NCBI GenBank assembly: GCA_017505465.1 | Contig: JAFVPE010000033.1 | Coordinates: 58,951 to 122,950, forward strand | Origin: Clostridia bacterium | GTDB lineage: Bacteria; Bacillota; Clostridia; Christensenellales; Borkfalkiaceae | Reading direction: 5' to 3' | DNA length: 64,000 nt | Part shown: piece by piece, positions 50,190 through 59,387 of the stretch | Position numbering within the stretch: the first letter of the stretch is position 1 | Layout: each line of letters opens with the position of its first letter | Position numbers and translations under genes: made by a program | The notes under the pieces: generated by a model | Seen by the model: the letters and a program-made list of their open reading frames with translations, nothing else | What the model was told of the DNA's origin: nothing | The model's database searches: none

Positions 50190-50636
50190 ATGTTTGATAC
50201 AGTTACGTTTACCGATAGATTAGCCGAGCAAATGACTTCGTACGGTTACGATGCTAAAATACTAGCAGAAAAAATCGGGGTTTCAGTGTCTACTATTTAT
50301 AATTTTCTTAAAGGTCGCTATACACAACCCAGCACAAATATTTTCTTAAATTTGATTGAGCATTTCAATTGCTCGGCAGATTATATGCTTGGGCTAGTAG
50401 AATTTCCTGAAAACGCCTCTTATTTTCCTCCCCTGCGCTCTTATGGAAAACGTCTTCGAGAGCTTTTAAAATCACGTCAATTAACCCAAAAAGCATTTAT
50501 AGAACAAATGAAAGTATCCTCCAATCTCGTTTACAGATGGTTATCTGACGAAACCGTACCAACGATTGAATACTTGATAAAGATTGCCAATTTCTTTGAA
50601 ATTACCGTAGACGCATTGATTGAGAGAACTAAATAA
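50190..50636 (+). CDS. Tandem XRE-family HTH regulator
   Basis: 148 residues with two complete Cro/C1 HTH domains: residues 8-66 (ILAEKIGVSVSTIYNFLKGRY) and 83-145 (TQKAFIEQMKVSSNLVYRWL), each ending in the typical ...ADYML / VDALIERT helix. A covalent double HTH could bind the double-arm operator as one chain. Ends at a strong terminator. AT-rich compared with the neighbouring ribosomal genes. Confidence 0.85.
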   Translation: MFDTVTFTDRLAEQMTSYGYDAKILAEKIGVSVSTIYNFLKGRYTQPSTNIFLNLIEHFNCSADYMLGLVEFPENASYFPPLRSYGKRLRELLKSRQLTQKAFIEQMKVSSNLVYRWLSDETVPTIEYLIKIANFFEITVDALIERTK

Positions 50637-50642
50637 AAACGC

Positions 50643-50677
50643 CCCCTCGCAGAGAAAACTGCGAGGGGTTTTGTTTT
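50643..50677 (+). terminator. Terminator of tandem XRE gene
   Basis: CCCCTCGCAG-agaaaa-CTGCGAGGGG followed by TTTTGTTTT. Confidence 0.9.
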
Positions 50678-50682
50678 AGGTA

Positions 50683-50744
50683 AATTGACCGCTTTTGCGG
50701 TATTAACGCAAACAATAGCTTGCTTTATTAAGGCTTCTTTTCGT
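50683..50744 (+). repeat. Degenerate hairpin-string repeat, copy D
   Basis: Short decayed copy: ATTGACCGC-tttt-GCGGT, then a GCAAAC...AGCTTGC remnant and GGCTTCTTTTCGTG, matching the first and middle slots of copy A. Most hairpins are lost. Confidence 0.55.
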
Positions 50745-50756
50745 GAGTTCTACTCT

Positions 50757-51953
50757 TTATAAACCGTATTCTTCTGCAAGCTTTTTGAAAAGCGGTAACG
50801 CTTTTTCAATACGTTCGGTTTGCACACAGTACGCAATGCGTACCCAACCTTTATACCCGAAATCCGCACCGTTCACAAGCAACAATTCGTATTTCTTCGC
50901 TCTCTCACAAAAAGCCGCGGCGTCCGGCTCTGCCGCCTTCAAGAATAAATAAAACGCGCCGTCGGGATAGATACACGTGAAACCGCAATCCGTCAAACCC
51001 TTATACAATAAGTCGCGGTTGCGCTTGTACACGCTCAAATCGGACGTCATGCCGTCGCACTCCGCCGCCATTCTTTGGAACAATGTGGGCGCGCAAACGT
51101 AGCCCAATGCTCGCCCTGCGCCGCATACCGCCGCGTACACCGCCCTTGCGTTTTCCGCCTGCGGATTTACCGCCACGTAGCCGATTCTTTCCCCCGGCGT
51201 GGACAGCGACTTCGAGTAGGAATAGCACACAATCGTGTTCTTATAGTACGCCATAGGGCAAGGTACAACCGTTTCCTTGTCGTACACCAATTCTCTGTAC
51301 GGCTCGTCGGAAATAAGGTAGATAGGCTTGCCGTATTCCGCCGATTTACGAGCCAATACTTCGGCAAGCTTTTGCATCGTTTCCACACCGTAAACCGCAC
51401 CCGACGGATTGTTCGGGGAATTTATCAAAAGTCCCTTCACATTAGGATTCATCGCCCTTTCAAGCGCATTAAAATCGGGTTGCATATTGCTTTCATTGGA
51501 AGGCAATACAATAAGCTTAGCGCCCGACGTTTCCACAAATACCTTATATTCGGGGAAATACGGCGCAAAGACGATAAACTCGTCCCCTGCGTTTGCAAGC
51601 GCGCTAAACGTAATCGTCAAAGACGCCGCCGCGCCGCAGGTCATATACAAATCGTCGCCCGACAGTTCCACGCCAAAGCGTTTCGTGTAATTCGCCGCAA
51701 TCTTATCGCGTACCCCTTTATCCCCCTGTGCCGACGTGTAGCCGTGCAAAACGACGGGATCCGTTTCGCGCACAATACGGCAAATTGCCTCGTTCACCGC
51801 ATTAGGAGCAGGTACGGACGGGTTCCCGATAGAAAAATCAAACACGTTTTCCGCACCGATTTCCGCACTGCGCTTTTTTGCATATTCAAAAATCTCTCGA
51901 ATGGACGAGCGCTTGCTGCCAAGCTGATACATTCTCTCGTTATACATAGGCAT
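50757..51953 (-). CDS. PLP-dependent class I/II aminotransferase
   Basis: 398 residues from ATG 51953 (AAGGA 5 nt upstream); the track's longer form adds 22 residues that cover the promoter. Fold type I enzyme: substrate loop IGNPSVPAP, NSPNNPSGAVY, Asp in SDEPYRELVY, and Schiff-base Lys in SYSKSLSTPGERIGY. Similar to AspB-like aminotransferases of Clostridia; amino acid substrate cannot be read from sequence. Promoter TTGACA-17-TATACT at 51991-52019. Confidence 0.9.
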   Translation of the reverse strand: MPMYNERMYQLGSKRSSIREIFEYAKKRSAEIGAENVFDFSIGNPSVPAPNAVNEAICRIVRETDPVVLHGYTSAQGDKGVRDKIAANYTKRFGVELSGDDLYMTCGAAASLTITFSALANAGDEFIVFAPYFPEYKVFVETSGAKLIVLPSNESNMQPDFNALERAMNPNVKGLLINSPNNPSGAVYGVETMQKLAEVLARKSAEYGKPIYLISDEPYRELVYDKETVVPCPMAYYKNTIVCYSYSKSLSTPGERIGYVAVNPQAENARAVYAAVCGAGRALGYVCAPTLFQRMAAECDGMTSDLSVYKRNRDLLYKGLTDCGFTCIYPDGAFYLFLKAAEPDAAAFCERAKKYELLLVNGADFGYKGWVRIAYCVQTERIEKALPLFKKLAEEYGL

Positions 51954-51990
51954 TTCCTTCCTTTTGCATATAATACCCTTATATATAATA

Positions 51991-52019
51991 AGTATAGCAC
52001 GCGCGCGTACGTTTGTCAA
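51991..52019 (-). promoter_or_regulatory. Aminotransferase promoter
   Basis: TTGACA, 17 bp, TATACT on the minus strand, immediately downstream of the terminator of the 70-aa gene. Confidence 0.82.
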
Positions 52020-52021
52020 TA

Positions 52022-52056
52022 GAAAACGGCTTGCCCTGTGGACAAGCCGTTCGTTT
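52022..52056 (-). terminator. Terminator of the 70-aa gene (GGCTTGTCC family)
   Basis: ACGGCTTGTCC-aca-GGGCAAGCCGT then TTTTC on the minus strand. The same stem recurs at 52378 and 53479. Confidence 0.85.
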
Positions 52057-52091
52057 TATTTTCTTATATATCGCTTGCAGGAATCCGTCGT

Positions 52092-52304
52092 TTATTTTAA
52101 CACGGGCCACTTCTCAAAGTGGGAACAGCTAGCGTTTGCCTGCTTTTCCATGTTTGTCCACCCACTACCGCGGCACATACATTTCCCCCTTGTAGAATAG
52201 CTTTCTACCTTTACCCATTCGCCAAAGCGATTGGTTTCACGAGCCCCCATCCAATAGGCGCACGTCGCGCATTGTTTCCAACTTGCGGGATATTGTTGTG
52301 ACAT
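52092..52304 (-). CDS. Small cysteine-rich protein
   Basis: 70 residues from ATG 52304 with a GGAGGAAAGG site. Pattern C-x2-C (QCATCAYW), CMC-x-G and a final SC, so five to six cysteines that could hold zinc. YWMGARETNRFGEWV is a conserved-looking stretch. No known function. Own promoter TTGACA-17-TATAAT at 52336-52364. Confidence 0.7.
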   Translation of the reverse strand: MSQQYPASWKQCATCAYWMGARETNRFGEWVKVESYSTRGKCMCRGSGWTNMEKQANASCSHFEKWPVLK

Positions 52305-52335
52305 AACCTTTCCTCCTCCCATATTTTATAACGTT

Positions 52336-52364
52336 ATTATAACACAACTCGTGCAAACTGTCAA
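52336..52364 (-). promoter_or_regulatory. Promoter of the cysteine-rich protein gene
   Basis: TTGACA, 17 bp, TATAAT on the minus strand. Confidence 0.85.
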
Positions 52365-52377
52365 TACGTCAAATACA

Positions 52378-52418
52378 AAAAACGGCTTGCCCTGTGGACA
52401 AGACGCACCGTTTTCTTT
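52378..52418 (-). terminator. Terminator of the GH29-like gene
   Basis: ACGGTGCGTCTTGTCC-aca-GGGCAAGCCGTTTTTT on the minus strand, an imperfect member of the recurring terminator family. Confidence 0.75.
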
Positions 52419-52420
52419 CA

Positions 52421-53371
52421 TTAGACGTTTTTGCCAACCGCTTTGAGCGTTTCCATCTGCTCCTCATCGAATTTACCGTCGCGGTAAACCCCGATATCAA
52501 TCGTCAAAACGCCGCCTGCTGTATTTACCTTCTTTACGTAATCGGCAAGATATGTAGCGTCTCTTATCGTCCCGAACGTTCCCCACTTTCCAAGCACACA
52601 TCCGCCTACGCCAAGCGGTGCTAAAATATGCGCCTGCGCATTGCCGTAAAATCTTTGCTTGGGAATGGCGATAAAATCGTTTTGTTCGCCACAAAGAAAA
52701 TCTTCGTACGAAAACCCTACGCTTATATCGTCAAGCAGTCCTGGATTCAACGCCACCAAGGCGTTGGCATTTCCCTTCTTGCAAGCCTTGTAATAAAGCT
52801 CCAACAATTCGTCGGTATACTTGAACCAATCCTTATAGCAACCGTCAATCCACCAACCCTTGATTTTATCGCCGTACCGAAGAGCGTATTCTTCCAAAAC
52901 GCTCGCCCACTTTTCTACAAAAGCTCTTGTTACGCCGACGTCCCTCGGCTCAGTAAAGCCAAATTTCTTACCCTCTTCCACGTTTTTATAAGGACCGTCG
53001 CCCGTAAAATACAAGAACAAATCAATATCATACTTTGATAAAGACTGATACAAATCCTCTATCAAATCTCTCGTGCTGCACGCTTCGCCCGGCTTCGTTC
53101 CTGCTATTTTATCAAACGTCGCATTAGGCGCAAGCATATACTTCGTGCCCTGCATCACGGTGATGACGTAATACCCTGCCCCCATTTCGTGCAAATTCTT
53201 TGCCAAAATTTCAGTGTCAAATTCACTTACAAGCGTATTCCAATCCGTTTGCTTTCCATAGCTGTTTTTGGCATTTGGATCGTTTTGAATAACCTGCAAA
53301 AAATGATTGAATACCCCCCACTTTTTGCCATAAAATCTATCCTGCGCCGCTCTTATATTATTTGTTTCCAT
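52421..53371 (-). CDS. GH29-like alpha-L-fucosidase-type protein
   Basis: 316 residues from ATG 53371. This start is fixed by the promoter at 53405-53433, whose -10 box lies inside the longer frame. GH29-like (beta/alpha)8 features: KWGVFNHF, LAKNLHEMGAGYYVITVMQ, RDLIEDLYQSLSKYDIDLFLYF, and IKGWWIDGCY with the probable nucleophile Asp. Shorter than classical GH29 (no C-terminal beta domain). No signal peptide: cytosolic. Next to GH2 beta-mannosidase, so both may process imported glycans. Confidence 0.65.
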   Translation of the reverse strand: METNNIRAAQDRFYGKKWGVFNHFLQVIQNDPNAKNSYGKQTDWNTLVSEFDTEILAKNLHEMGAGYYVITVMQGTKYMLAPNATFDKIAGTKPGEACSTRDLIEDLYQSLSKYDIDLFLYFTGDGPYKNVEEGKKFGFTEPRDVGVTRAFVEKWASVLEEYALRYGDKIKGWWIDGCYKDWFKYTDELLELYYKACKKGNANALVALNPGLLDDISVGFSYEDFLCGEQNDFIAIPKQRFYGNAQAHILAPLGVGGCVLGKWGTFGTIRDATYLADYVKKVNTAGGVLTIDIGVYRDGKFDEEQMETLKAVGKNV

Positions 53372-53404
53372 ATCGCTTGCACGCTCCTTGAAAAGATCCC
53401 CTTC

Positions 53405-53433
53405 ATTATAAAACATAAAGGGAGCTATGTCAA
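53405..53433 (-). promoter_or_regulatory. GH29-like gene promoter
   Basis: TTGACA, 17 bp, TATAAT on the minus strand; excludes an upstream translation start. Confidence 0.82.
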
Positions 53434-53478
53434 TAGGCTTTTTCTCTTTTTCCCTTTGCCCTTTCTATGTTTTTGACA

Positions 53479-53515
53479 AAAAAACGGCTTGCCCGTAATG
53501 GACAAGCCGTTCTTA
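53479..53515 (-). terminator. Terminator of the GH2 gene
   Basis: ACGGCTTGTCC-attacg-GGCAAGCCGT followed by seven T on the minus strand, about 100 nt beyond the GH2 stop codon. Confidence 0.8.
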
Positions 53516-53618
53516 TTTTCAGTTAGCCTTGCAATTAGTTGCGAGGGTTCTTAATGTTCGCTTGTACGGATATTGCGACCGTAGGGGCGATACAGCCCAG
53601 AAGGTTCCCCTTTTACAA

Positions 53619-56093
53619 TCAATATATAACTTTTTCTCTATGCAATAACGATATTGAGTATGTTTCTATGGAAATATCCTTTGACTGTACCTTTTTCATA
53701 TAACGGAAGGGTACTACTTTTTTTTCTCCCTTTAACATAGAAAATCCATTGTCCTCAAAAATTGCCTCACCCTCTAATTCCACTGCATGAACATACTCTT
53801 TTGCCGTTAAAATAACTTCGCCGTTTTCTACGCAATATTCCACAGCATTTTCAACTTTTTCTATTTCTAAATCGCCGTGTTTATAAAATGCCCGACAGTC
53901 ATTTAAAGACGATTTTAATTCCGCTATCAACACCTCGTCCTTTTCTAAACAAATAGACAATTGTTGTGCGACATTTTCGTTCGCCGAACAAGTTATACTA
54001 AATCCGTCCAACCGCTTCATATCATTGCTACTCACCTTGAAAAATTCCACTTCGCACGCGCAATCAATCAGCGCGTCGTTGGAAATACCGAGCGTATATT
54101 TCCCGTTTTCATAGTCAAGCGAGCATAAAATCGGCTTTGCGCAACGCTTAAAGGAATAATAGCCAAGCTTAGGTTTATTGAAATAATCAATCAGCGCCCA
54201 GCCCGACGCTGCCGTCCAGCAATCGTTGAGCATCCAAAAAACTAGCCCCGAACAAAACCACTTTTCTCTGCGCGCCTGTTCCATAATGACACGCAACCAT
54301 TCGTATTCAAAATACTTAAACTTAAAATATCTATCCTGCGGATTTTTAAACGTACCTAAAACCTTTTCGGTGAAATGGAGCATATAACCCATCAATTCCT
54401 GCTTCAAGCCAGGATTCCCCTTACTGTGATACAACCACATATCCATATCCTCAGCAAAAATCTCCTCGTCTGTCATAAATTTCCGCAGGGATGAAAGGGA
54501 AACCGCACCAAAAATGGGCTCTTCCGCAACGAAACGCGCACGGTATTTTTTTAATTCCTCTTTATAATCAACTAATTTTTCGTTATCTTCTATATACGAG
54601 AATAACCGTACTAAAAACTGCGTATTGTGCGTCGTGCCCACCGTATTCGATGCAAATCTATTCCCACCGTACGGACTGGACGGAAATAATCTGCGCATTC
54701 TGTCCAAACGTTCTACAATCGGTTTTAATCCCTTTTCATACGCCGTTTTTCCCGTGTAATCTTCCGCTTCGGGATAGCCGTTTACAGCATTCTCGTTATC
54801 GCCGCTATACCAAACCAAGCAAGGCTGATTTCGCATAAGCAAACAAGCGTATTCCGCCTCTTTTTGTAAATGCGATAAAAACCACTCTTCTTTTTCAGGA
54901 TAATGACCGCAAGCCATTAAAAAGTCTTGCGTAACCAAAATTCCCAAACGGCTACATTCGTCGTAAAAGTGCTTACACTCAAACGCGCCGCCTCCCCATA
55001 CACGCAACATATTCAAGCCCATTTTCACGGAAAGTTCTAAAATTTCCGTGATTTTTTCTTGCAAGAAGCCTTGCATATTGTAAGGTTGGCAGGGTACCCA
55101 GTTTGCGCCCTTGCACATGATCTTTACGTTATTGACAACCAGCGTAAACGAGGAAAAGTCTTCGTTAAAATCATAATTAGGATTTTTGATTTGTAAGCAT
55201 TTTTGATAGCTTTCGCTACCTTTTTCGTCAAGCGTTTCCACAATTTCTACGATACGAACACCGAATTTCTCCTCTCGTAATATAAAGTCGCCGTCCTTTA
55301 TACGCAAAAGATATAACGGCTGTTCCCCATATCCTGCGGGATACCATAATTCCGCGTTTTCTATGCAAGCGCAAATTGCACAAACCCCGTTGTTTACACC
55401 GACCGTTTCTTTATATACCAGTTCTCCGTTTTTTGATAAAATTTCAAAATTTATCGCACGTTGAACATCCTTTTCAAATTCCGTTTCTATCTTTACAAAC
55501 GCCTTGTCTTCTTTTACACTTTCGGTAAAAATATAGGTATTTTTAACTATTATCTCTTCGTTGTCATAACAAATAAGATTTGTTTCACCGATTCCACAAG
55601 CAACGAAACGTGCTACCCAGTCCCAACCGTAAGTGCATTGTTGACGACGAGTATTCAACCTTTCCGTGGTAAAATGTCCCACTCTTTTAGGCATGCCTTC
55701 CACCCTCGTAATCGGAGAAAACAGACGAATTTCCAGCGTGTTTTTCCCTTTGATAAGTTTTTCGGAAACAGGAAAACTATGTGCCATATTCCCATTTTCC
55801 ATACGCGCTAAAAATGTTCCGTTTATATAGATTTCCGCATAGGTGTCTATACGTTCAAAGCGTAAAAAGGCGTTATCTAAAATTTCCTCTAATACAAATT
55901 CGCGCGTGTAAACCCAATCGCAGGTTTCATACGGTAACACCAAATCAGCGTTCTTGCCCACGAGCAAATCTTCCGGCAAATAGCCGTTTGCGATTAAATC
56001 AGTAATCGTGCAGCCAGGAACAGTTGCATTGAAATCAAACTTTCCAACGCAACAGCCTTTCCAACTACCATTTAAAGATATATTTCTTTTCAT
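53619..56093 (-). CDS. Glycoside hydrolase family 2, beta-mannosidase-like
   Basis: 824 residues from ATG 56093 (MKRNISLNGSWK); no good ribosome binding site, so an upstream TTG is possible. GH2 order: N-terminal jelly roll (CDWVYTREF; RFERIDTYAEIYING), Ig-like domain, TIM barrel from about 320. CKGANWVPCQP, MGLNMLRVWGGGAFE and WYSGDNENA (acid/base Glu) match beta-mannosidases; the nucleophile region reads FVAEEPIFGAVS instead of the usual SEFG-type motif, so check it. Cytosolic. The gene is clearly more AT-rich than neighbours, suggesting recent acquisition. Confidence 0.88.
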   Translation of the reverse strand: MKRNISLNGSWKGCCVGKFDFNATVPGCTITDLIANGYLPEDLLVGKNADLVLPYETCDWVYTREFVLEEILDNAFLRFERIDTYAEIYINGTFLARMENGNMAHSFPVSEKLIKGKNTLEIRLFSPITRVEGMPKRVGHFTTERLNTRRQQCTYGWDWVARFVACGIGETNLICYDNEEIIVKNTYIFTESVKEDKAFVKIETEFEKDVQRAINFEILSKNGELVYKETVGVNNGVCAICACIENAELWYPAGYGEQPLYLLRIKDGDFILREEKFGVRIVEIVETLDEKGSESYQKCLQIKNPNYDFNEDFSSFTLVVNNVKIMCKGANWVPCQPYNMQGFLQEKITEILELSVKMGLNMLRVWGGGAFECKHFYDECSRLGILVTQDFLMACGHYPEKEEWFLSHLQKEAEYACLLMRNQPCLVWYSGDNENAVNGYPEAEDYTGKTAYEKGLKPIVERLDRMRRLFPSSPYGGNRFASNTVGTTHNTQFLVRLFSYIEDNEKLVDYKEELKKYRARFVAEEPIFGAVSLSSLRKFMTDEEIFAEDMDMWLYHSKGNPGLKQELMGYMLHFTEKVLGTFKNPQDRYFKFKYFEYEWLRVIMEQARREKWFCSGLVFWMLNDCWTAASGWALIDYFNKPKLGYYSFKRCAKPILCSLDYENGKYTLGISNDALIDCACEVEFFKVSSNDMKRLDGFSITCSANENVAQQLSICLEKDEVLIAELKSSLNDCRAFYKHGDLEIEKVENAVEYCVENGEVILTAKEYVHAVELEGEAIFEDNGFSMLKGEKKVVPFRYMKKVQSKDISIETYSISLLHREKVIY

Positions 56094-56237
56094 ATCTATT
56101 TTCGTTGCAATCGTCACTCTTGAAATGGATATTGTAGTACGATTAGATATAACATTACAAAGTATCCCTCTCAAGTATTATTCATTTTTTTGACGATTAA
56201 AAAACTCCTTATTGTAAAAATAGAATGTAGTATATTT

Positions 56238-56267
56238 ATTATACTTCTTTTTTTGCAATAAAGTCAA
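56238..56267 (-). promoter_or_regulatory. GH2 promoter
   Basis: TTGACT, 18 bp, TATAAT on the minus strand, 145 nt before the chosen GH2 start. Confidence 0.65.
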
Positions 56268-56409
56268 TACATTTCAAAATCTCTATCAAGAAAAGACCAC
56301 TTTTGTAATACATCTTTTGCATATTTATACTATATCATGAATACAAAAAAATACGCTTTTAACTGTCGAAAAAAGACGCATTTTTTGTCAAATTCTCATT
56401 TTTAGCAAA

Positions 56410-56455
56410 AATCAACGGGCAGCTCGCTTTCGCGAACTGCCCGTTTTTGAGTGTT
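56410..56455 (-). terminator. Terminator after ppdK
   Basis: AACGGGCAG-TTCGCG-aaag-CG-A-GCTGCCCGTT stem on the minus strand, followed by GATTTTTGC. A matching T tract also lies on the plus side. Confidence 0.8.
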
Positions 56456-56472
56456 TTTACATCATTTTTAGC

Positions 56473-59124
56473 TTATTTCGTCGCCCTCGGATGTCGTATA
56501 TTCGCTTGCGCTGCAGCCAATCTTGCGATGGGAACGCGGTAAGGCGAGCAGGAAACGTAGGAAAGACCGATTTCGTGGCAGAATTCGATGGACGAAGGAT
56601 CGCCGCCGTGTTCGCCGCAGATACCAAGGTGCATGTTGGGACGAACTACTTTACCGCCGTCAACTGCCATCTTCATAAGCTTACCAACGCCCGTCGTATC
56701 CAATCTTGCGAAAGGATCGGATTCGTAAATCTTGTTTGCATAGTATGCAGGCAAGAACTTACCAGCGTCGTCACGCGAGAAGCCGAATGCCATCTGCGTA
56801 AGGTCGTTCGTACCGAAGCAGAAGAATTCTGCTTCTTTTGCGATTTCTTCAGCCGTCAAGCACGCTCTGGGAATTTCGATCATCGTACCAACTTCGTACT
56901 TAAGAGCGATACCGCTTGCTGCGATAACTTCTTCCGCCGTCTTAACAACGATGTCCTTAACGAACTTGAATTCCTTCGTTTCGCCCGTAAGAGGGATCAT
57001 GATTTCGGGAACAAGGTTCCAATCAGGATGCTTCTTCAATACGCTGATAGCCGCTTTGATAACCGCTTTCGTCTGCATAACTGCGATTTCGGGATAGGTT
57101 ACGGTAAGACGGCAACCACGGTGACCCATCATGGGGTTGAATTCGTGAAGACCTTGAATGATTTCCTTGATTTGAGAAACCGTCTTGTTCTGTGCGTTTG
57201 CAAGAAGTTCGATTTCATATTCGCTCGTAGGAACGAATTCGTGAAGAGGAGGATCAAGGAAACGGATGGTTACGGGGTAACCGCCGAGCGCTTCGAACAA
57301 ACCTTCGAAGTCAGCCTGTTGCATAGGTTCAATCTTTGCAAGCGCCGTTTCTCTTTCTTCAACGGTGTCGGAGCAGATCATTTCACGGAATGCGCCGATT
57401 CTCGAAGGATCGAAGAACATGTGTTCCGTACGGCAAAGACCGATACCCTGCGCGCCGAAAGCAACTGCTTGCTTTGCATCTTCAGGGCTATCTGCGTTCG
57501 TTCTAATACCGAGAGCCTTGAACTTGTCTGCAAGTTCCATAATGCGTCCGAAGTAACCGGAGTTAGGATCTGCAGGAACGGTCTTAATCAAACCGTCGTA
57601 GATGTTACCCGTAGAACCGTCAAGGGAAATTTCGTCCCCTTCGCGGAAGATCTTACCAGCAAGTTCGAAGTACTTTTCTTCTTCGTGCATCTTGATGTCG
57701 CCGCAACCGGAAACGCAGCACGTACCCATACCACGAGCAACAACAGCTGCGTGAGAGGTCATACCGCCACGAACGGTAAGGATACCTTGCGAGTATTTCA
57801 TACCTTCGATGTCTTCAGGGGAGGTTTCCAAACGAACGAGAATTACGTTTTCGCCCTTCTTGCCTTCGATAACTGCATCTTCAGCCGTGAATACGATCTT
57901 ACCTGCAGCTGCGCCGGGGGAAGCTGCAAGACCTTTACCGATAACGTTGTTCTTGTCAGCAGCCTTCAACGCTTTTACGTCGAATTGAGGGTGAAGAAGC
58001 ATATCGAGGCTCTTCGCGTCGATTTGCATAACAGCTTCTTGTTCGGTGATCATGCCTTCGTCGATAAGGTCGCAAGCGATCTTGATAGCAGCCGCTGCCG
58101 TTCTCTTACCGTTACGGGTTTGAAGCATGTAAAGCTTTCTGTCTTGAATGGTGAATTCCATATCCTGCATATCACGGTAGTGATTTTCAAGGATATTGCA
58201 AACTTTAAGGAATTGTTCGTAAACTTCGGGGAATACTTCCTTCATTTGTGCGATGGGCATCGGGGTACGAACACCAGCAACAACGTCTTCACCTTGTGCA
58301 TTGGTCAAGAATTCGCCCATAAGGCCCTTTTCACCCGTTGCAGGGTCACGCGTGAACGCAACGCCCGTACCGGAGGTTTCGCCCATGTTACCAAACGCCA
58401 TCATCTGTACGTTAACTGCGGTACCCCAGCTGTAAGGGATATCGTGGTCCATACGGTAAATGTTCGCACGGGGGTTGTCCCAAGAACGGAATACCGCCTT
58501 AACAGCTTCGAAGAGCTGTTCTTTCGGATCGGTGGGGAAATCCTTACCAATCTTTGCCTTGTATTCAGCCTTGAATTGGCTTGCAAGCGTCTTAAGGTCT
58601 TCAGCCGTAAGATCTACGTCCTGCGTAACGCCCTTTGCTTCCTTCATTTCGTCGATGAGCTTTTCAAAGTACTTCTTACCAACTTCCATTACAACGTCCG
58701 AGAACATTTGAATGAAACGACGGTAGCAGTCCCAAGCCCAACGGGGGTTACCCGACTTCGCAGCAAGCGTTTCAACTACTTCTTCGTTAAGACCAAGGTT
58801 CAAAATGGTGTCCATCATACCGGGCATGGATGCGCGAGCACCAGAACGAACGGATACAAGCAAAGGATTTTCCTTGTCGCCGAACTTCATACCGCAGATG
58901 TTTTCCATCTTTTCGACGTATTCCATGATTTCTGCCTGAATGTCAGGGTTGATTTGTCTGCCGTCTTCATAGTATTGGGTGCAAGCTTCCGTGGAAATCG
59001 TGAAGCCTTGAGGTACGGGAAGACCGATGTTGGTCATTTCCGCAAGGTTTGCGCCCTTACCACCGAGGATATTACGCATTTGAGCGTTGCCTTCGGTAAA
59101 GAGATAGCAATACTTTTTAGCCAT
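56473..59124 (-). CDS. ppdK: Pyruvate, phosphate dikinase
   Basis: 883 residues from ATG 59124 (GGAGG 10 nt upstream). N-terminal ATP-grasp domain (GGKGANLAEM; SVRSGARASMPGMMDTILNLGL), central phospho-His domain with GGMTSHAAVVARGMG around the catalytic His (about residue 450), and C-terminal PEP/pyruvate TIM barrel (GIGLCRTEHMFF; catalytic CGEHGGDP near the end). Reversibly converts pyruvate, ATP and Pi to PEP, AMP and PPi; in anaerobes it often runs in the glycolytic direction. Own promoter at 59254-59282. The regulatory kinase/phosphatase (DUF299) is not in the window. Confidence 0.97.
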   Translation of the reverse strand: MAKKYCYLFTEGNAQMRNILGGKGANLAEMTNIGLPVPQGFTISTEACTQYYEDGRQINPDIQAEIMEYVEKMENICGMKFGDKENPLLVSVRSGARASMPGMMDTILNLGLNEEVVETLAAKSGNPRWAWDCYRRFIQMFSDVVMEVGKKYFEKLIDEMKEAKGVTQDVDLTAEDLKTLASQFKAEYKAKIGKDFPTDPKEQLFEAVKAVFRSWDNPRANIYRMDHDIPYSWGTAVNVQMMAFGNMGETSGTGVAFTRDPATGEKGLMGEFLTNAQGEDVVAGVRTPMPIAQMKEVFPEVYEQFLKVCNILENHYRDMQDMEFTIQDRKLYMLQTRNGKRTAAAAIKIACDLIDEGMITEQEAVMQIDAKSLDMLLHPQFDVKALKAADKNNVIGKGLAASPGAAAGKIVFTAEDAVIEGKKGENVILVRLETSPEDIEGMKYSQGILTVRGGMTSHAAVVARGMGTCCVSGCGDIKMHEEEKYFELAGKIFREGDEISLDGSTGNIYDGLIKTVPADPNSGYFGRIMELADKFKALGIRTNADSPEDAKQAVAFGAQGIGLCRTEHMFFDPSRIGAFREMICSDTVEERETALAKIEPMQQADFEGLFEALGGYPVTIRFLDPPLHEFVPTSEYEIELLANAQNKTVSQIKEIIQGLHEFNPMMGHRGCRLTVTYPEIAVMQTKAVIKAAISVLKKHPDWNLVPEIMIPLTGETKEFKFVKDIVVKTAEEVIAASGIALKYEVGTMIEIPRACLTAEEIAKEAEFFCFGTNDLTQMAFGFSRDDAGKFLPAYYANKIYESDPFARLDTTGVGKLMKMAVDGGKVVRPNMHLGICGEHGGDPSSIEFCHEIGLSYVSCSPYRVPIARLAAAQANIRHPRATK

Positions 59125-59253
59125 AGTGTTTATTTCCTCCAAAAATGATTTTTTTCTAATTTAAAGGCTTATAACCGCAAAAAAGCTCGCGCCCAACCAA
59201 TTTTTTACGTTTTTGGGCGTGAAAAAAACACCTTTTGCAATTAGCCATACTCC

Positions 59254-59282
59254 ATTTTAATATAATTTGTCAGAAATATCAA
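59254..59282 (-). promoter_or_regulatory. ppdK promoter
   Basis: TTGATA, 17 bp, TAAAAT on the minus strand, with a leader of about 125 nt that contains a GCCCAA/TTGGGC hairpin. The gap 59125-59399 holds only this leader, promoter and the SLOG-2 terminator. Confidence 0.65.
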
Positions 59283-59387
59283 GCCTTTCACGGCGACTTT
59301 TTGGATTTTTTTCAAAAAACTATAAAAATTTTTCGCAATGCGCTACGCGCGCATGTATAACGTGCGCACATTTATATTAAATATCGA

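Larger units (their letters stand above)
56094..56472. other. Intergenic region between GH2 and ppdK
   Basis: 379 bp, very AT-rich. Contains the GH2 promoter (56238-56267), a long GH2 leader with a tiny 4-codon frame, and at its left end on the ppdK side the ppdK terminator (56410-56455). A poorly conserved TACGCTTTT/AAAAAGACGCA repeat is near 56350. Nothing else coding seen. Confidence 0.6.

Noticed and set aside
53520..53618. Possible non-coding RNA downstream of the GH2 gene
   Set aside because: Only a weakly structured 3' untranslated stretch before the terminator at 53479; no promoter of its own.
56491..59148. 885-codon open frame antisense to ppdK
   Set aside because: A shadow of codon bias in ppdK: the gene avoids codons whose complements are stops. 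The plus-strand protein has no domain and no ribosome binding site, while PPDK is unmistakable.
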